Source of the DNA: Ceratotherium simum simum
Taxonomy: Eukaryota; Chordata; Mammalia; Perissodactyla; Rhinocerotidae
Direction: 5' to 3'
DNA: 64,000 nt
Assembly (NCBI RefSeq): GCF_000283155.1
Contig: NW_004454240.1
Span: 3,569,781-3,633,780 of the forward strand
Of this stretch, positions 36,234 through 48,120 are shown piece by piece. A program made the position numbers and the translations under genes. The notes under the pieces were generated by a model. The model saw nothing but the letters and a program-made list of their open reading frames with translations. It was not told the DNA's origin and searched no databases. The first letter of the stretch is position 1, and each line of letters opens with the position of its first letter.

Positions 36234-36477
36234 ATTTTTTTTCTTTTTTGAGGAAGATTAGCCCTGAGCTAACATCCGTGCTAATCCTCCTCTTTTTGCT
36301 GAGGAAGACTGGCCTTGAGCTAACATCCGTGCCCATCTTCCTCTACTTTACATGGGACGCCGCCACAGCATGGCTTGATAAGCGATGAGTCGTCTGCACC
36401 AGGGATCCGAACCTGCGAACCCCAGGACACTGAAGCAGAGCACGCAAACTTAACCACTACGCCACCAGGCCGGCCCA
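36234..36477 (-). mobile_element. ERE SINE (perissodactyl, tRNA-derived)
   Basis: Read on the minus strand it starts GGCCGGCC, has the Pol III A-box region (GTAGTGGTTAAG) and a B box (GGTTCGGATCC, 36403-36413). It continues into the ERE body with the duplicated AGCTCAGGGC-type segment and ends in an A-rich tail (T run at 36234). It is flanked by perfect 9-base duplications TTGCTGGCT at 36225-36233 and 36478-36486. The family is restricted to perissodactyls, so it identifies the host group. It is moderately diverged. Confidence 0.92.
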
Positions 36478-37339
36478 TTGCTGGCTTTCTTAAGACAAGA
36501 AGCACGTACTTTGTAAAGCCTGACTGTTCTGCCATTTGTGTGTTCTGTAATTAATTTATGTCTGTTTTTTCTTGCTTTTAAAGGAAGGTTCTAAGTGCCA
36601 TCATACTTTGATGATCCTCAAGGAAACAAGAAAAGGGTCTTGGACCTCCTCTTGGGCCATAGGTTAAAGGGAGCAGGGCATCTCTGGGGGCCAGATGTGG
36701 TGATAACAGCAGTGAGATCAAAGCATGACAACGCCACGTGGCGGATTAGGGGAAGGGTTGGAGATTCTGAAAAAATTGCCCCTCCCCTCCTTAAGAGTCT
36801 CCTTTTGGCCTTTTTCTCTTTACAAACCTTGAAGGGCTTTGTGTTTTGTTTTTAATAAGGAGGCCATTCCCTTCCCTTGTGGAATGTATTCCCTAATATA
36901 TCCTGCTCCAGGGGCACGTGGACACAGAGTTGGAAGCTTCTGTTCTCGGGAGCTCTACTTCCTATGTTTTCATTTTTCTTCTCAAAATGTAAACCAAACC
37001 AACTCTTCCTGTTTCTGGGTTTGGGATGTGGAAGGTCACACAGCAGGGACCCTCTAGCAAACAGATCAGACAGGGCCTCTGAAAGCTGCCCCTTGGCTGC
37101 CCTGCCATGGGAGGAGGGCTGTTGGAATGGAATTCAGTCCTGTGGAAAGAGGAGGAGGACAAGAAGAATGGCATCCAGGTTGTAGTGATGGAAAAGCTCT
37201 GCTTCTGATGCCAGTTTGCTCTCCTTTGCTTTTTCCCTTACCCTGGACCTACCCTTGCCCTACCATGGAGCCTTCACCAGCTGAGCTGCTGATCTTCAAC
37301 CATTGGTTACTCTCAATCAGGAGTAAGTTTAGGGAAGAG

Positions 37340-37745
37340 TTATCAGGACTGTGAGAAATCATTTTAGGAGTTGGAGCTGTTCACTCTGGGGAAAGACAGA
37401 TTCTGGGGAGAACATTATAGATGAGTGGGGACTTGTATTCTAGTCTCAGTTTTACCACCGATGAGCTGTCTGCTGTTGTGCAGATCACCTACCTTCTCTG
37501 TGCTTCAGCTTCCTCAACTGCAATGAGAGCATTGAACTGTATGAGCTACAAAGTCCCTTCCATCTCAGGCTTTGGGAAATTCTAAATGCCAGCTGATTGG
37601 TCGTAGGGCAGAAGGAACATAACAACTTCCATGAGACCCCAAGGGATGAAAACAGAACCACTGGGTGGAAGTTGTGAGGCAGATTCTGGCTCCATATAAA
37701 GAAGAACTTTCAACTGAGTACAGAATGAAAAGTGATGCTTGACCA
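37340..37745 (+). mobile_element. L3/CR1-type tail split by a MIR3
   Basis: L3-like text at 37350-37420 and 37610-37740 (CACTGGGTGGAAGTTGTGAGGC, CCATATAAAGAAGAACTTTC) flanks a MIR3 at 37425-37570 (TGCTTCAGCTTCCTCAACTG, CAAAGTCCCTTCCATCTC). Confidence 0.5.
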
Positions 37746-37829
37746 TGCCTGGAGAGTTTGATCTGAGCCCAAGTGGGCACGTAACAGGAATGGTATAAAA
37801 GGGGGCCTGTTAGTAATTGAGCACTGGAC

Positions 37830-38030
37830 TAGAGCATGGGTCTCCAACATCTACTTTTATGTGGCCAACTCCAGTCTCCAAATGAAATCTTCATGGAGCC
37901 TCCAAAAGGTAAAATAGATTTGGTTGAATGAACCACCCCTCAATTCTGTCCTCCCCTCATGTCCTCCAATGAATCTCTGGGGACTCTAGAGTTCTTCAGT
38001 ACTCAGTTTGAAAATCACCAGTTAATATGA
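37830..38030 (+). mobile_element. Possible hAT-type DNA element
   Basis: The ends, GGGTCTCCAAC and GTTTGAAAATCACC, resemble decayed hAT-Charlie terminal inverted repeats about 200 bases apart. The interior is not recognised. Confidence 0.3.
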
Positions 38031-38324
38031 TCCTTAAGTACACTCCCTGCCTTGAGATGTAGGGCAACCTCCAAGTTTCAAGGGTTTTGTGGAAATGTGT
38101 TTTACATAGATCTGCACCATTGTCTGGAACTATTGGACCCTCAAGGACCTGTCTCAAGATTATTTGTCATCTGGAGCCAGCGAGGGCTCTGTGTCAATCT
38201 GTAATAGCTAGCTCAGAGCTGAAATGATAGGGAAGAAAGTCTGCTGAGAGGAAGAAGTCGCTAGTCTGATTACCAGAAGTTCTTTTGCTATGCCAACAAA
38301 AATAAAAGACAGTCCTTGGCAGAT

Positions 38325-39030
38325 TCATTGTTTATGTGAGGCCCTGTGCTTAGTTCTGGGAATACAGGGGTCAGTCAGATGTAGCTCTTGTACACCAACA
38401 GCTCATGGTCTGTGAGAGATACAGGAAAGAAAAGAGGCAAATGCAGAGCAGTGTTCCATGTTATAATAGAGATACGAATCAGACGGAAAGGGAGTCCAGA
38501 GGATGGCTTGATGCGCCAAGTAGGGGGGATGGCAGAGACACCCAGTGGAGAGTCCAAGATGAGAGCTCATTGTATGTATAGGAAATAGTGAGTTGTCCCA
38601 TGGGGCTCAGAAATGTGGGGATGTGGTGGGAGATGAAGCAAGAAAGATAGGTTAAGCTGTGAAGGACTTTGAATGCCAATGTAAAGAATTTGGACTTTGA
38701 CTAAAGGTAAGGAACAATCAAAGGTTTTTGAGCATCATCAAGTTTTTCTTTTAAAGAAAGAACTCTGGCAGCAGTATGGGAGGTGGACTAGAAGGGAAAG
38801 CATGGTGACAGGGAGACCAGTTAAGAAGCCATAGCAACCATCCATGCCAGAGCTGCTAAGAGTTGAGATGGAGGGCTATGAAAGTGTGGGTAGAAAAGAA
38901 GGGGCAGATTTAGGAAACATTACAGAGAAGTTTCATGGGCATGATTTGGTGACTGGATAGCAGCAAATGAGAGAGACGGAGAAGTCCAGGTTATTATTGC
39001 TTGAGTGACTGGGTAGATGATGCTGCATTA
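38325..39030 (-). mobile_element. Long L2 LINE 3' region
   Basis: The L2 3' end is read backwards: CAGATTCATTGTTTATGTGAGG, GGTTAAGCTGTGAAGGACTTTGAATGCCAATG, GAATTTGGACTTTGACTAAAGG and AAGAACTCTGGCAGCAGTATGGG. It covers about 700 bases with little interruption. Confidence 0.65.
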
Positions 39031-39519
39031 ATCAAGAAAGAGAGTCCTGGAGAAGGAGAAGGTTTCCACGGGAATGATGAAGAATTACAATCTTTAGCAT
39101 TGAGTTTGAGGGATTCATGGGACCTTCTGGTCGAAGTGTCCAATAGCACTTCCTACGTCCTTTCCAGACCTATCATTCCATCTGCAATCCACATTCCCTC
39201 CCTAGCCCCTGGGTAGCTATTCCATGCCATCCAGTCCTTGCTCTGCTCTGGATTGGCCCAGGCTGTGAAAATGGCCAACTAGGCTGTGTCTCAGGACATT
39301 TGCCTGACCTGCATCTCTAAGCCCAGGCCTAACTTTCTGTTTTGCACTACTGAAAACAGGCACTGGGAACCTGGGCTTCCCAGCCTCTTTTGACCCCAAA
39401 GGAAGTTGTTACACTCCTTCCTTTATTCCAAAGAACATCTTGAAATTGTCTTTCCAGTGACCCTATCCCTGCCTCTCCCTTCTTTTAGTCTGACTCTGGC
39501 AGAAGTAGGGGGTGAAGGA

Positions 39520-39690
39520 TGGCACAGAGTCAGAGTGCAGAGGACCTTGGGACCTTCTGGTTCAAGCTTCTCACTTTTCAGACAAGGAAACTTGAGGCAA
39601 CTTAAGGAGGGGAGGCAACTAACTCAAGGTCACAGAAGGAGGAAATGTCAGCCCTGGGACCAGGTCTTAGAATTCTCAACTGGTAGTCTA
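39520..39690 (-). mobile_element. MIR SINE fragment
   Basis: CACTTTTCAGACAAGGAAACTTGAGGC and AACTAACTCAAGGTCACAGAAGG in minus orientation. Confidence 0.6.
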
Positions 39691-39928
39691 GTGTTTTTGC
39701 CTCAGCTGAATTCACTGTAGTTCATGGTTGAAAGATTTTCTGTCTCAAATGATAATCAATTCCAGATACCTCCTAACTAAGTAGATCTTTATACTATTCG
39801 AAGTTGCTAGGTAAAGTATCTGTCAAATGCTAGATAAGCTATGCCCTACAAATGTTCTTCATAAAATAGCAAATGTTAAATGACCGGATCTGTCAAGAAT
39901 TAGTTACAAGAATGATTTGGTCATTTTC

Positions 39929-40227
39929 TTTTTTTTTNNNNNNNNNNNNNNNNNNNNNNNNNNNNNNNNNNNNNNNNNNNNNNNNNNNNNNNNNNNNNNN
40001 NNNNNNNNNNNNNNNNNNNNNNNNNNNNNNNNNNNNNNNNNNNNNNNNNNNNNNNNNNNNNNNNNNNNNNNNNNNNNNNNNNNNNNNNNNNNNNNNNNNN
40101 NNNNNNNNNNNNNNNNNNNNNNNNNNNNNNNNCTCCCTCCCACCTTCCCCTCTGGTAACCACCAATCCAATCTCTGTCCCTATGTGTTTGTTTATTGTTG
40201 TTATTATCTACTACTTAATGAAGGAAA
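39929..40227 (-). mobile_element. 5'-truncated L1 3' end around an assembly gap
   Basis: A T run precedes the gap. After the gap the minus strand reads as an L1 3' tail (GGATTGGTGGTTACCAGAGG at about 40151-40170). The 8-base sequence TCATTTTC occurs at 39921-39928 and again at 40228-40235, as expected of a target-site duplication. The insert is therefore a minus-strand, strongly truncated L1 of roughly 300 bases if the gap size is right. Confidence 0.6.
39938..40132. other. Assembly gap (195 N)
   Basis: The 195 unknown bases follow a T run directly. Any reading frame drawn across them is an artefact. The true length is unknown. Confidence 0.99.
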
Positions 40228-40794
40228 TCATTTTCAAAAGAAGAGAAGTTAATTGAATTATTATTGTCCTGATGATTTTCGTAGGCTCCATATTTCAACC
40301 TCCTGCCCTCCTGAGCCTTGGAAGTGATGCTCAATAGCAACTTAAATAAATGAATTTAAATAAATGTATTTGTTTCTATTTCTATTTCCTCCCTTTTAAA
40401 CTGGTCTTCCTGTCCTCTCAGAGCTGGAGGGAGGGGTCTGGGGCAGCTGATGGATGGAGTCTGGTGCTGAGGCCAAGCCTGCAGCCAGGCTGGAGCCAGT
40501 TAGCTTGGGGAGTCAGAGCTCTTGTTACCAACTATTTACCCCCCAGCTCTTGTAGGCCAACTATTACCCCCCAGGTTTCCTCAGCCACTTCAGCAGGAGC
40601 CTGGAGAGAAACTCTGAATGGCTCCAGGCAACAAAAGGAGCTTTGTACACTAGGAGCAAGGGAACGCAGGGAGGATTTGGTGCAAGGGTGGTGGGAGGGA
40701 AGGTCAGCAGCCTCCTTACCTCTGCGGGCTGCTGGGAAAGGGAGCTAATAGGTTAAGCAGAAGTGTGGGGTCTGCAAGTAAAGGAGTCACTGAA

Positions 40795-40980
40795 TTTCAG
40801 AGCAGCAAGATACCTTAGAGGTCATTTAGACCGAACTATTTATTTTATAGTCAGGGACACTAAGGCCCAGAGAAAGGAAGGGACAGGCCCAACTTCACAC
40901 AGCTGGCAAACGACAGAGCCAAAACTACAACCTAGAGCTTCTGGTTCCCCAGTCAAGTGTTTTCACTTCAGGACCTGCAA
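40795..40980 (-). mobile_element. MIR SINE fragment
   Basis: ATTTATTTTATAGTCAGGGACACTAAGGCCCAGAG and ACTTCACACAGCTGGCAAACGACAGAGCC in minus orientation. Confidence 0.65.
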
Positions 40981-40984
40981 GGCA

Positions 40985-42130
40985 GTTCAGAATTGTGGAT
41001 TTTGGTTGAAGGGAAGGGGCTCCTTTGAGGCTCCAGAACCTATTTCCATCTCAGGAGCAATTCATGCTTAAGTAACACAAAGTGAGGACTTGGAAAGAGT
41101 ATGAAGTGATGTGGGGAGCCGGAGAGCACCTAGTCAGTCTTGGAGTGAGGCCCGAAGGCCTGAACTTCCTCCTGACCTGTTGGTTTGTGACCTCTCTGTT
41201 TTCCAATGCTTGATATATACGCATGGGGTGATTTGGAGTGATACATTGAAATTTTGAATCATGATAGATATATATTGAATTCCATACATATTAGGAAAGA
41301 TGTAACTAGTAACTCAAAACCCTAATTTCATAGATGTTACAGCTTTGAGCGAGGTTATTGTTTAAAATAAGGTTGATTTAAAGAAAAATAATAAGTATAT
41401 AATGGCACAGGATGAAGTGATGATAAAAATTGTGAAGTTGGTTGACAGATAAATGAAATTTTGGAAACATTTGTACTAGTGGATTCTTGGACCAGGATAG
41501 CAAGACCATCAAAGGTCATTCAGGCTATCCTCCTGGGCCTGGGCAGCACTACATATGTTGAAGCCAGTTGGACGTTCCTAACGTTCGCCTGTGATGACGA
41601 TGCCAAAGGTTTGCTCTGTCAGTGAGACCATAAGGACAAAAGCAGTAGCGTGTCAGAGAAACCTTTGATTGACTGATCTTAATAGGAAGAAGATCATATA
41701 TGCAGATCATATTCGATTGTCAGCTTTGAGTCAGAGTCTTGGCTTTTTCTTTCTTCTCTAAAAAGTCCCTTGTTGGTCCTCTCCTCCACCACCAGTTCTG
41801 TTCTTACTCTGGTGGAACTTGTAAAAATGGCATATGATAACACAGCAGGCTCAATGTGCAGATGGAATATTGACCATCGGAGAGGGGAAGGTTCTTAAGA
41901 TCATTCAACCATAAGTGGCAGTCAAGACTGGATCTCAAGCCTCGTGACTCCCAAACTAATGCTTGCTCCACCACTGCCCCACATTTCCTGCCCCACAATT
42001 CCTTCTCCATTGCCCTTCCTGCACACTCCCCTCAACCCTACCCCCACCCCAAATCAGGCAGTTATATCCTCCACAAGTCCTGTCTAGCACAGCTCACTTT
42101 CTTTAGACCTTCTAAACTCATCAAGAGCCA
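40985..42130. other. AT-richer unassigned sequence
   Basis: About 41200-41480 is clearly AT-rich with no recognised repeat or exon. Confidence 0.45.
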
Positions 42131-42134
42131 AAGA

Positions 42135-42275
42135 AGCTGGTAATATTGGTCACCTCCAAGAGGATTGCTGGGTGGTTGAGAGACAGGGATGGGAAGACTT
42201 TTTATTTTCCTACCTCTTGAATTTTGAAACACATGAAGGCATTACCTATTCCAAAAATAAATAAATAAGAAAACA
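42135..42275 (+). mobile_element. Old L1 3' end with AAAT tail
   Basis: TGGTCACCTCCAAGAGGATTGCTGGGTGG, GACTTTTTATTTTCCTACCTC and GGCATTACCTATTCC end in (AAAT)n, the usual order of an old L1 terminus. Confidence 0.6.
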
Positions 42276-42309
42276 AATCAAGAGTACTGCTCCCTCCCTG
42301 AGCTAAATC

Positions 42310-42540
42310 TCAGAAATAATCACATTTGTTCAGCACTATGACATTTTTAAAGCACTATCTCTTATGATCCGTACAAGAGCCCTGTGCAATAAGCTCCATT
42401 TTATAGATGTGGACATTGGTCTAGAGAGAGGAAGTTTCTTGCCTAGGCTCACACAGTGAATCGGTAATGAAATTTGGACTAAAATCCAGGTCCCCTGATT
42501 CCCAGTGCCTTGCTGCTTCCGTTGCCACATCCACATAAAC
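42310..42540 (-). mobile_element. MIR SINE, near full length
   Basis: TTAAAGCACTATCTCTTATGATCC, CCATTTTATAGATGTGG and CTTGCCTAGGCTCACACAGTGAATCGG in minus orientation. Confidence 0.75.
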
Positions 42541-42544
42541 TCAT

Positions 42545-44330
42545 AATTTGTGCTGGATCGTCATTGGATCAGCTTGAGACAATGTATTTACATTTGCCCT
42601 TAAATAGACATTTTCAAACCTTAACCTAAAGAAGTAGCACAAAAACTAGTCCCAGCTCAGTTCTGTAGGTGGCAATCTCTTCTGCTTGGCCCCACCCCCT
42701 AAAAGACACTCCTCCTTCCTCTGGAAGCCACAGACCATTAAGCCACCTGGTACCCACCATCCCAGGGTTCAGTGCTGGTGACTCAGCCTGGCACAGACAT
42801 TCTAATGAGCCAACTTAGCAGCTGTGAGTGCATTTGTCTGGGGGAGGGGATCACTATTTCATGGCCTGAGGGGCTTCTTTTTAGCCTTTGCAGCTGGTGT
42901 CTCTGAAATGGAGAAGTTTGTCCTTCTCCCAGGATGAGCAGCCTACAGATCTTGTGCCCCCATAAGTCTCTGTTGCAAAGCAGGAGCTGTACTCAGCAAG
43001 AAGCCCTGGAATGGTGATGGGGAGTAGGAGGTGGGGGATGGAGAAGCAGATGTATGCTGTGTGCTGATCAAAGCCATGTTCCTGCTTCAAAATAGGTCGC
43101 CTCTCATCTGCTGTCATGGCAATGCAAATAAACACCTCATCCTGCTGGCTCTTCTTTTTTGCAGCCACCACCCAAGGACTCAAGGTCCTAAGGTAGAAAA
43201 GTCCTTGGGAGGTCACCAGATCCCCTCTCTGCCTCCTGGTAAGACTGTGCCCAAACCAACTCCAAGTACTTGGGGAGGTCCTCAGAAGCAAGGGCTTGGG
43301 TTGTCTCTTCCAATGTCTCCCCAAGATGCTTCACACAGGCCCTTAGCATGCCACTTCTTAATTGGTGCCTTTCTGTTTCCTTGACCCCCCAGCCTCAACT
43401 GCCACCTAGAAGCCGTGCTCATTGAAGTCATGAGCTCAACCTGATGAAAAACTGGAGCCAACGGGAATGGCTGAGGTTGGGCTGGAGTCAGGAGGATGGC
43501 CTAGATGACCTCAGCAAAGCCAGGCCAACGCCAGGAGTTTAGGCTCTGGCAGCAAATTCATTCCTGGCCAGCATCCTTTTTTCTCTTCCTTCCCAAAGCA
43601 GAAACCCCCCTCTAGACAACTGCACTCTCCTCAACAAAGGGTGTTCTTCCCAGAATGCCACCCACTTGTCCACATCCAAGTAGGACACCAGAGGCAGAAG
43701 ATGGATAGGCAGTCAGGCTCAAAGAGACTTGTTAGAGAGAAACAGGAGGGAATTTTTTCCCTCGAGGCTATATATATATCCCCTCAGTTTTAACAACCCT
43801 CTTGGAAGCCTTCCAGATAAAGCATGTGTTGGGAATATCACAGACACTGAACCCCAAATGCCAAGTCTCTTTCCTTCACTTTCCTCTTACCTGTTCCGTT
43901 TCCCAACATATCTCCTACCTAATATACTTCCTGGTGGAAAGAAAACATCTAAGAAGGGAAGCATGTGGCAGCTGCCACTTGTTGACAGTTCTTCAGGGAA
44001 ACCCTCTCCTGGCTCCCTGACCAGAAAAAACTCTCCATTTGAGAAATAAAGAAGCTCTGCATGCTTATTCAGATCTAAAAGGCACAGCCTGAGTCACCCA
44101 GGATATGCCCACTGGAGGGAGACAGAGAGGATGTCTCCAGATTTTGTATCTAGGCCATTGGCTCCACTGCCCAGGGACCTAATCAGCCAGCCTATGAGGA
44201 CCACTGAGAAGCTCAGTCCCATTGCATGCCACTTGCGAGGTCCACTTTATACACTTACCGGCATTCTTCCTTCCCTGCAGCAACGGGAAACACTGCAAAG
44301 GAAACAGAGAAGAAATCAAGGCACTGTAGA
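42545..44330. other. No gene recognised
   Basis: Minus-strand frame 42881-43324 (147 codons) and plus-strand frame 43031-43384 overlap each other and resemble no family I know. Confidence 0.5.
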
Positions 44331-44334
44331 AAGC

Positions 44335-44490
44335 CACGCAATGTCAGAACTGGAAGGGATCTTTGAAATCAGCAAGTTCAATCTACTCATTTTACAGAAA
44401 GACACACTGAGGCCCACAGGAAAGGAAAATGAAGTACAAGTAGGGAGCAAAGTAGAGCCTAGAATCCCAGACTCCTGACTGCCCACTCCA
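44335..44490 (-). mobile_element. MIR SINE fragment
   Basis: CTCATTTTACAGAAAGACACACTGAGGCCCACAGG and AATCCCAGACTCCTGACTGCC in minus orientation. Confidence 0.6.
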
Positions 44491-44699
44491 AAATACTTTT
44501 TCCCACTTTACTAGCTAACTCATCCCGTTCACTTCACTCTCATGGAATGGGGAGTGCCTCCAAGTCAGGGGTTTAGAGACAGTCTGCACAACTCACAGTA
44601 CTGTTCCAAGACCTGCCAATAAGGATTATCAAGGAATTGGTCACCATTTGCTCGGCACATACCATCTTTGGTATAGCATCAACCAGGTTAGAAGCAAGG

Positions 44700-45170
44700 T
44701 GTGTTGACAGAAGGAGCAGTATTTAGAATCAGAAAGCTCAATTTCAGGGCCACTTTCCTTTACTTACTGATTATGCGACATTGGACATAAACTCTTGAGC
44801 CTCAGTTTCTGCATCCATAAGACTAGGATAGTAATAATCCTGACCTCACAGGCTTTGTGAGAAATTAATGTACATGAGAGCACTTCTTTATTTTTTTCTT
44901 TTTTTTTTGTGAGGAAGACCAGCCCTGAGCTAACATCCAATTCCAATCCTCCTCTTTTTTGCTGAGGAAGACTGGCCCTGGGCTAACATCCGTGCCCATC
45001 TTCCTCCACTTTATATGGGACGCCGCGACAACATGGCTTAACAAGCGGTGCATCGGTGCGCACCCAGGATCCGAACCGGCGAACCCTGGGCCGCTGCAGC
45101 GGAGCACACACACTTAACCGCTTGCGCCACAGGGCCGGCCCCATGAGAGCACTTTTTAAAATGATAAAGC
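44700..45170 (+). mobile_element. MIR SINE split by the ERE
   Basis: ATTTAGAATCAGAAAGCTC to ATGCGACATTGGACATAAAC and CTCAGTTTCTGCATCC reach GAAATTAATGTACATGAGAG. After the ERE the MIR resumes with AAATGATAAAGCACATTATAAAT. Confidence 0.65.
44886..45141 (-). mobile_element. ERE SINE inserted in a MIR
   Basis: This has the same structure and orientation as the copy at 36.2 kb, with B box GGTTCGGATCC at 45067-45077 (minus strand) and a long A tail (T run at 44891-44909). Perfect 13-base duplications CATGAGAGCACTT lie at 44873-44885 and 45142-45154. The insertion splits a plus-strand MIR (44700 to about 45170). The longer duplication and tail suggest it is younger than the 36.2 kb copy. Confidence 0.93.
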
Positions 45171-45174
45171 ACAT

Positions 45175-45835
45175 TATAAATTCATTCATTCCACCAATAT
45201 TTATAGAGCACCAGTGCCCTATGGAGCACTATGCTAGACGCTAAGGATATAGCAGTGATCTAGACAAAGAAGGTCCCTGTCTTCGTGGAGCAGAAACAAA
45301 CATTAAATAGGTAAACAAATAAATAAATAAGGAAATTTCAGACATTACTAAGAACCAAGAAGGAGAAACTTTCAAAAACAGGATCAGGTAGCGAATGATA
45401 GGGTAGGAGGAATATAGGGGGAATTGCTTTAGAAAAGGTGGTCAGAGAGGGTCTCTCAGAGGAGCTAAACTTTGAGCAGAGACCTGAATGACAAGCAAGA
45501 GCCAGCAATGTGATGATCTGGGTGCAGAACATTCCAGGCAGAGGTTGAAGAGAGAGGCAAGTGCCAGATTATGCAGGGCTTTGAAGGCCAGGGTGAGGAT
45601 TTTGGCTTTGATACTAATGACAGTAGGTTGCCATTGGAGGGCAGACAGCAGAATGACAAGATCTGATTTCCACCTTAAAAAGTTCACTCAGGACTGCTGT
45701 TCGGAGAGAGATTGTGGAGCTAGAGTTGAAGCAGGGCGGTCTCTTAGTAGACTTTTGCAGTAGTTCAGGTAAGCACTGTCGGTGGCTTGGGCTAAAATGG
45801 TGGTGGTAGAGATGTTAATTCAGCAGTTAAGAAGG
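45175..45835 (-). mobile_element. Long L2 LINE 3' region
   Basis: L2 3' end in reverse: ATTCATTCATTCCACCAATATTTATAGAGC, GATATAGCAGTGATCTAGAC, ATGCAGGGCTTTGAAGGCC, ATTGGAGGGCAGACAGCAGAATGACAAGATCTGATTTCC. A short (AAAT)n lies at 45305-45330. Confidence 0.8.
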
Positions 45836-45839
45836 AAGG

Positions 45840-46555
45840 AAATAAGCATTCCTCTTAGAGGCTGAAGGGTTTTCTTGCCTATTCTGCCTTTATGCCACCA
45901 GCCTCTCAATCAACCAAAGGATTATCAGGAAAGGACTTGCCATAGTATTTGTCATCTCTCTTATCCCCTGCAAATGATTGTCACACCAGGTGCAGACACT
46001 TGACCACAATGATTTCTAGTCCTAGGAGATTAATCTCAGCCCTAGATCACCCTAAAATGAGTAAAGGTCAGATCCATCCTTGAAGACCACAAGACAACCT
46101 GATGAATCTTCAACCTACAATTGACCACAGGAGAGAGGAGGGGTAGAAGGTGTCCTCCACTGAGGGTTCATTGGCAAGACCCTCTAGGGATGTTAGTGTG
46201 AGGGAGATGGAAAATTTTAGAATGAGATAGGTGTGAAAAGAGGAGAAAGATCAATCAAGAGGGACAGATATGAAATTCCCCTACAAAGCTACAAAGCAGA
46301 ACTACGATTAAGCAAGTCAATAGAATTCTCAGTGGTGGACAAAAGGGGAGTAAAAGGAAAGGATGAGAGAGTGGGAGAGAAGGAGGAAGCAGGCCCTTGT
46401 GAGGTCCTAAATGTGATAGTTATTGGAAATTAGGAGATGAACTGATGGGTGGGACAGACTGTTACTCTGCAGTCCTGTTCTATTCATGTTAAATTCTCTC
46501 CTTTCCCACCCTACCCTCCAACCCATCATAAGTATAACAGAATTAAAGATAGTTC
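45840..46555. other. No gene or repeat recognised
   Basis: Unassigned sequence between a long L2 and a MIR; possibly older repeat beyond recognition. Confidence 0.45.
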
Positions 46556-46559
46556 AGGA

Positions 46560-46750
46560 GTTAATTAGGCTTTAAATTTACACAGGAATCTATAGGTTAC
46601 AAATAAGTAACCTTGTTTGACTGTTACAAACATTCTGCGTGTTAGGTTTTGTCATACATGAGGAAAATGAGGCCCAGAGAAGTGAAATGACTTACTCGAG
46701 GTCGCACAGCTAGTAAATGTCAGAATCAAGTTTACCCTTTAGGCCTATGG
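46560..46750 (-). mobile_element. MIR SINE fragment
   Basis: ATGAGGAAAATGAGGCCCAGAGAAGTGAAATGACTTACTCGAGG and CGCACAGCTAGTAAATGTC in minus orientation. Confidence 0.75.
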
Positions 46751-47064
46751 GTCTCCCAATTTTATTGCATCCTATTCTTTTCTCTCTGGGGTCCAGAATA
46801 ACCCGGACTGGGCCAGGACTATGAGTTCTACTCTGCTTTGAACCCTGATCCTGGTGCTACTTTGGTAGCTAAGAGGCTTACAGGGAAAGATGAGGCATAA
46901 AATTTTGCATCAGTGTTCTGCTACAGAGTAAAGCCTCTTTTTGTTTCCTCGTTGTAGAATATATTCCTCTCACTTGGGGGTTTTGAACCCGGGAGTCCAG
47001 CAGCTACAGAGACAGCAACTCTGGAAGAAGACCAGGATTAGTGGTGACAGTCTTCCCATCCAGT

Positions 47065-48120
47065 GGGCCATTCATTCACTCATTCATTCACTCACTATGA
47101 GCCTCCTCAGGGCCAGGCCTTGTGCTGGGTACTCAAGGACTCAGATAAATCAGGCATGTGCCCTGCCCTTGAGGAATTCACAGCCAAGTGGGCGGGGGTG
47201 GGTAGGCCACATGCACAAATCATCATAATTCCATGGAAGTGCTATTGAAAAGTATAAAGCCTTGTGGAACTGAGCAGAGGGAGTAATTAGTTGCTGGGAG
47301 TGCAGGTGCCCTTCGTGAGGCCCTTCATAAAGAAAGCAGCATTTGGAAAAGGTCTTGAAGGATGAATAGATGTTTATGAAGCAGACAAGGGGGCAAAGAG
47401 CATGGCAGGCAGAAGGAAGAACATAGAAAACGGCAAGGAGGTGTGGAAGCATGTGGTTTCAGGAACTGTGTGCAGTATGACTGGAAAGCAGAGTGCCAGA
47501 CAGAGAGAGAAATGAGTCTGGAGCAGTGGGTAGGGGCCAGATCATGAAGGACTCCGTAGATCATGTGAAGGAACTTGAACTTTATCCAGAGCCCAGTGGA
47601 GAGCCATTGGAGGGGTCTAAACAGGGGAGTAACATAGTCAGATTTATATTTCAGAATGTTTATCTGTTGAGTGAAGAATAGATTGGGAATGGGTGTGGGG
47701 CAGATTAGGCAAAACTAGAGACAAGGAGGCCAGAGCAGATTGGGGCAGTGGCCTTTGGGATAGAAAGGTGGGGACCAATATATGAACTATTTACATGGTA
47801 GAACCAAAGTGAATGATAGGATGTGAGAGGATAAGAGATGAGTCGAGGATGAGTCCAAGGTTTCTGGCCTGGGCAACTGGGTGGATGATAGGTCTATTAA
47901 CTGAGGTCAAGAACAAAGGAAAAGGCCTGGTTTGGGGCATGTGGGAGGGGAATCCTCCTCTTGTAACGAACCTCATTTTAGACCTGTTGCGTTTGAGGGG
48001 TCTGTGGAGCATCTGCTTAGAGCTGTCCAGTAGGCACTATGGTAGACCTGTAGATGCAGAGTTGCACAGCAGCAGATGTGGTCCCTGCCCTCAAGGAGCT
48101 TGCAGTCTAGTGGGTGATAG
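47065..48120 (-). mobile_element. Long L2 LINE 3' region, two ends in tandem
   Basis: From CATTCATTCACTCATTCATTC, L2 text runs in reverse: GGGCCAGATCATGAAGGACTCCG, GAACTTTATCCAGAGCCCAGTGGAGAGCC, ACAGGGGAGTAACATAGTCAGATTT. A second L2 end (CCAGTAGGCACTATGG, CTCAAGGAGCTTGCAGTCTAGTGGG) occupies 48020-48120. Confidence 0.8.

Noticed and set aside
36400..36477. tRNA-like sequence with A and B boxes
   Set aside because: It is the head of an ERE SINE, confirmed by the ERE body, A tail and target duplications; it is not a tRNA gene. The same holds for 45060-45141.
39873..40256. Frames of 88-127 codons across the N gap
   Set aside because: Most of their residues are unknown and come from the assembly gap.
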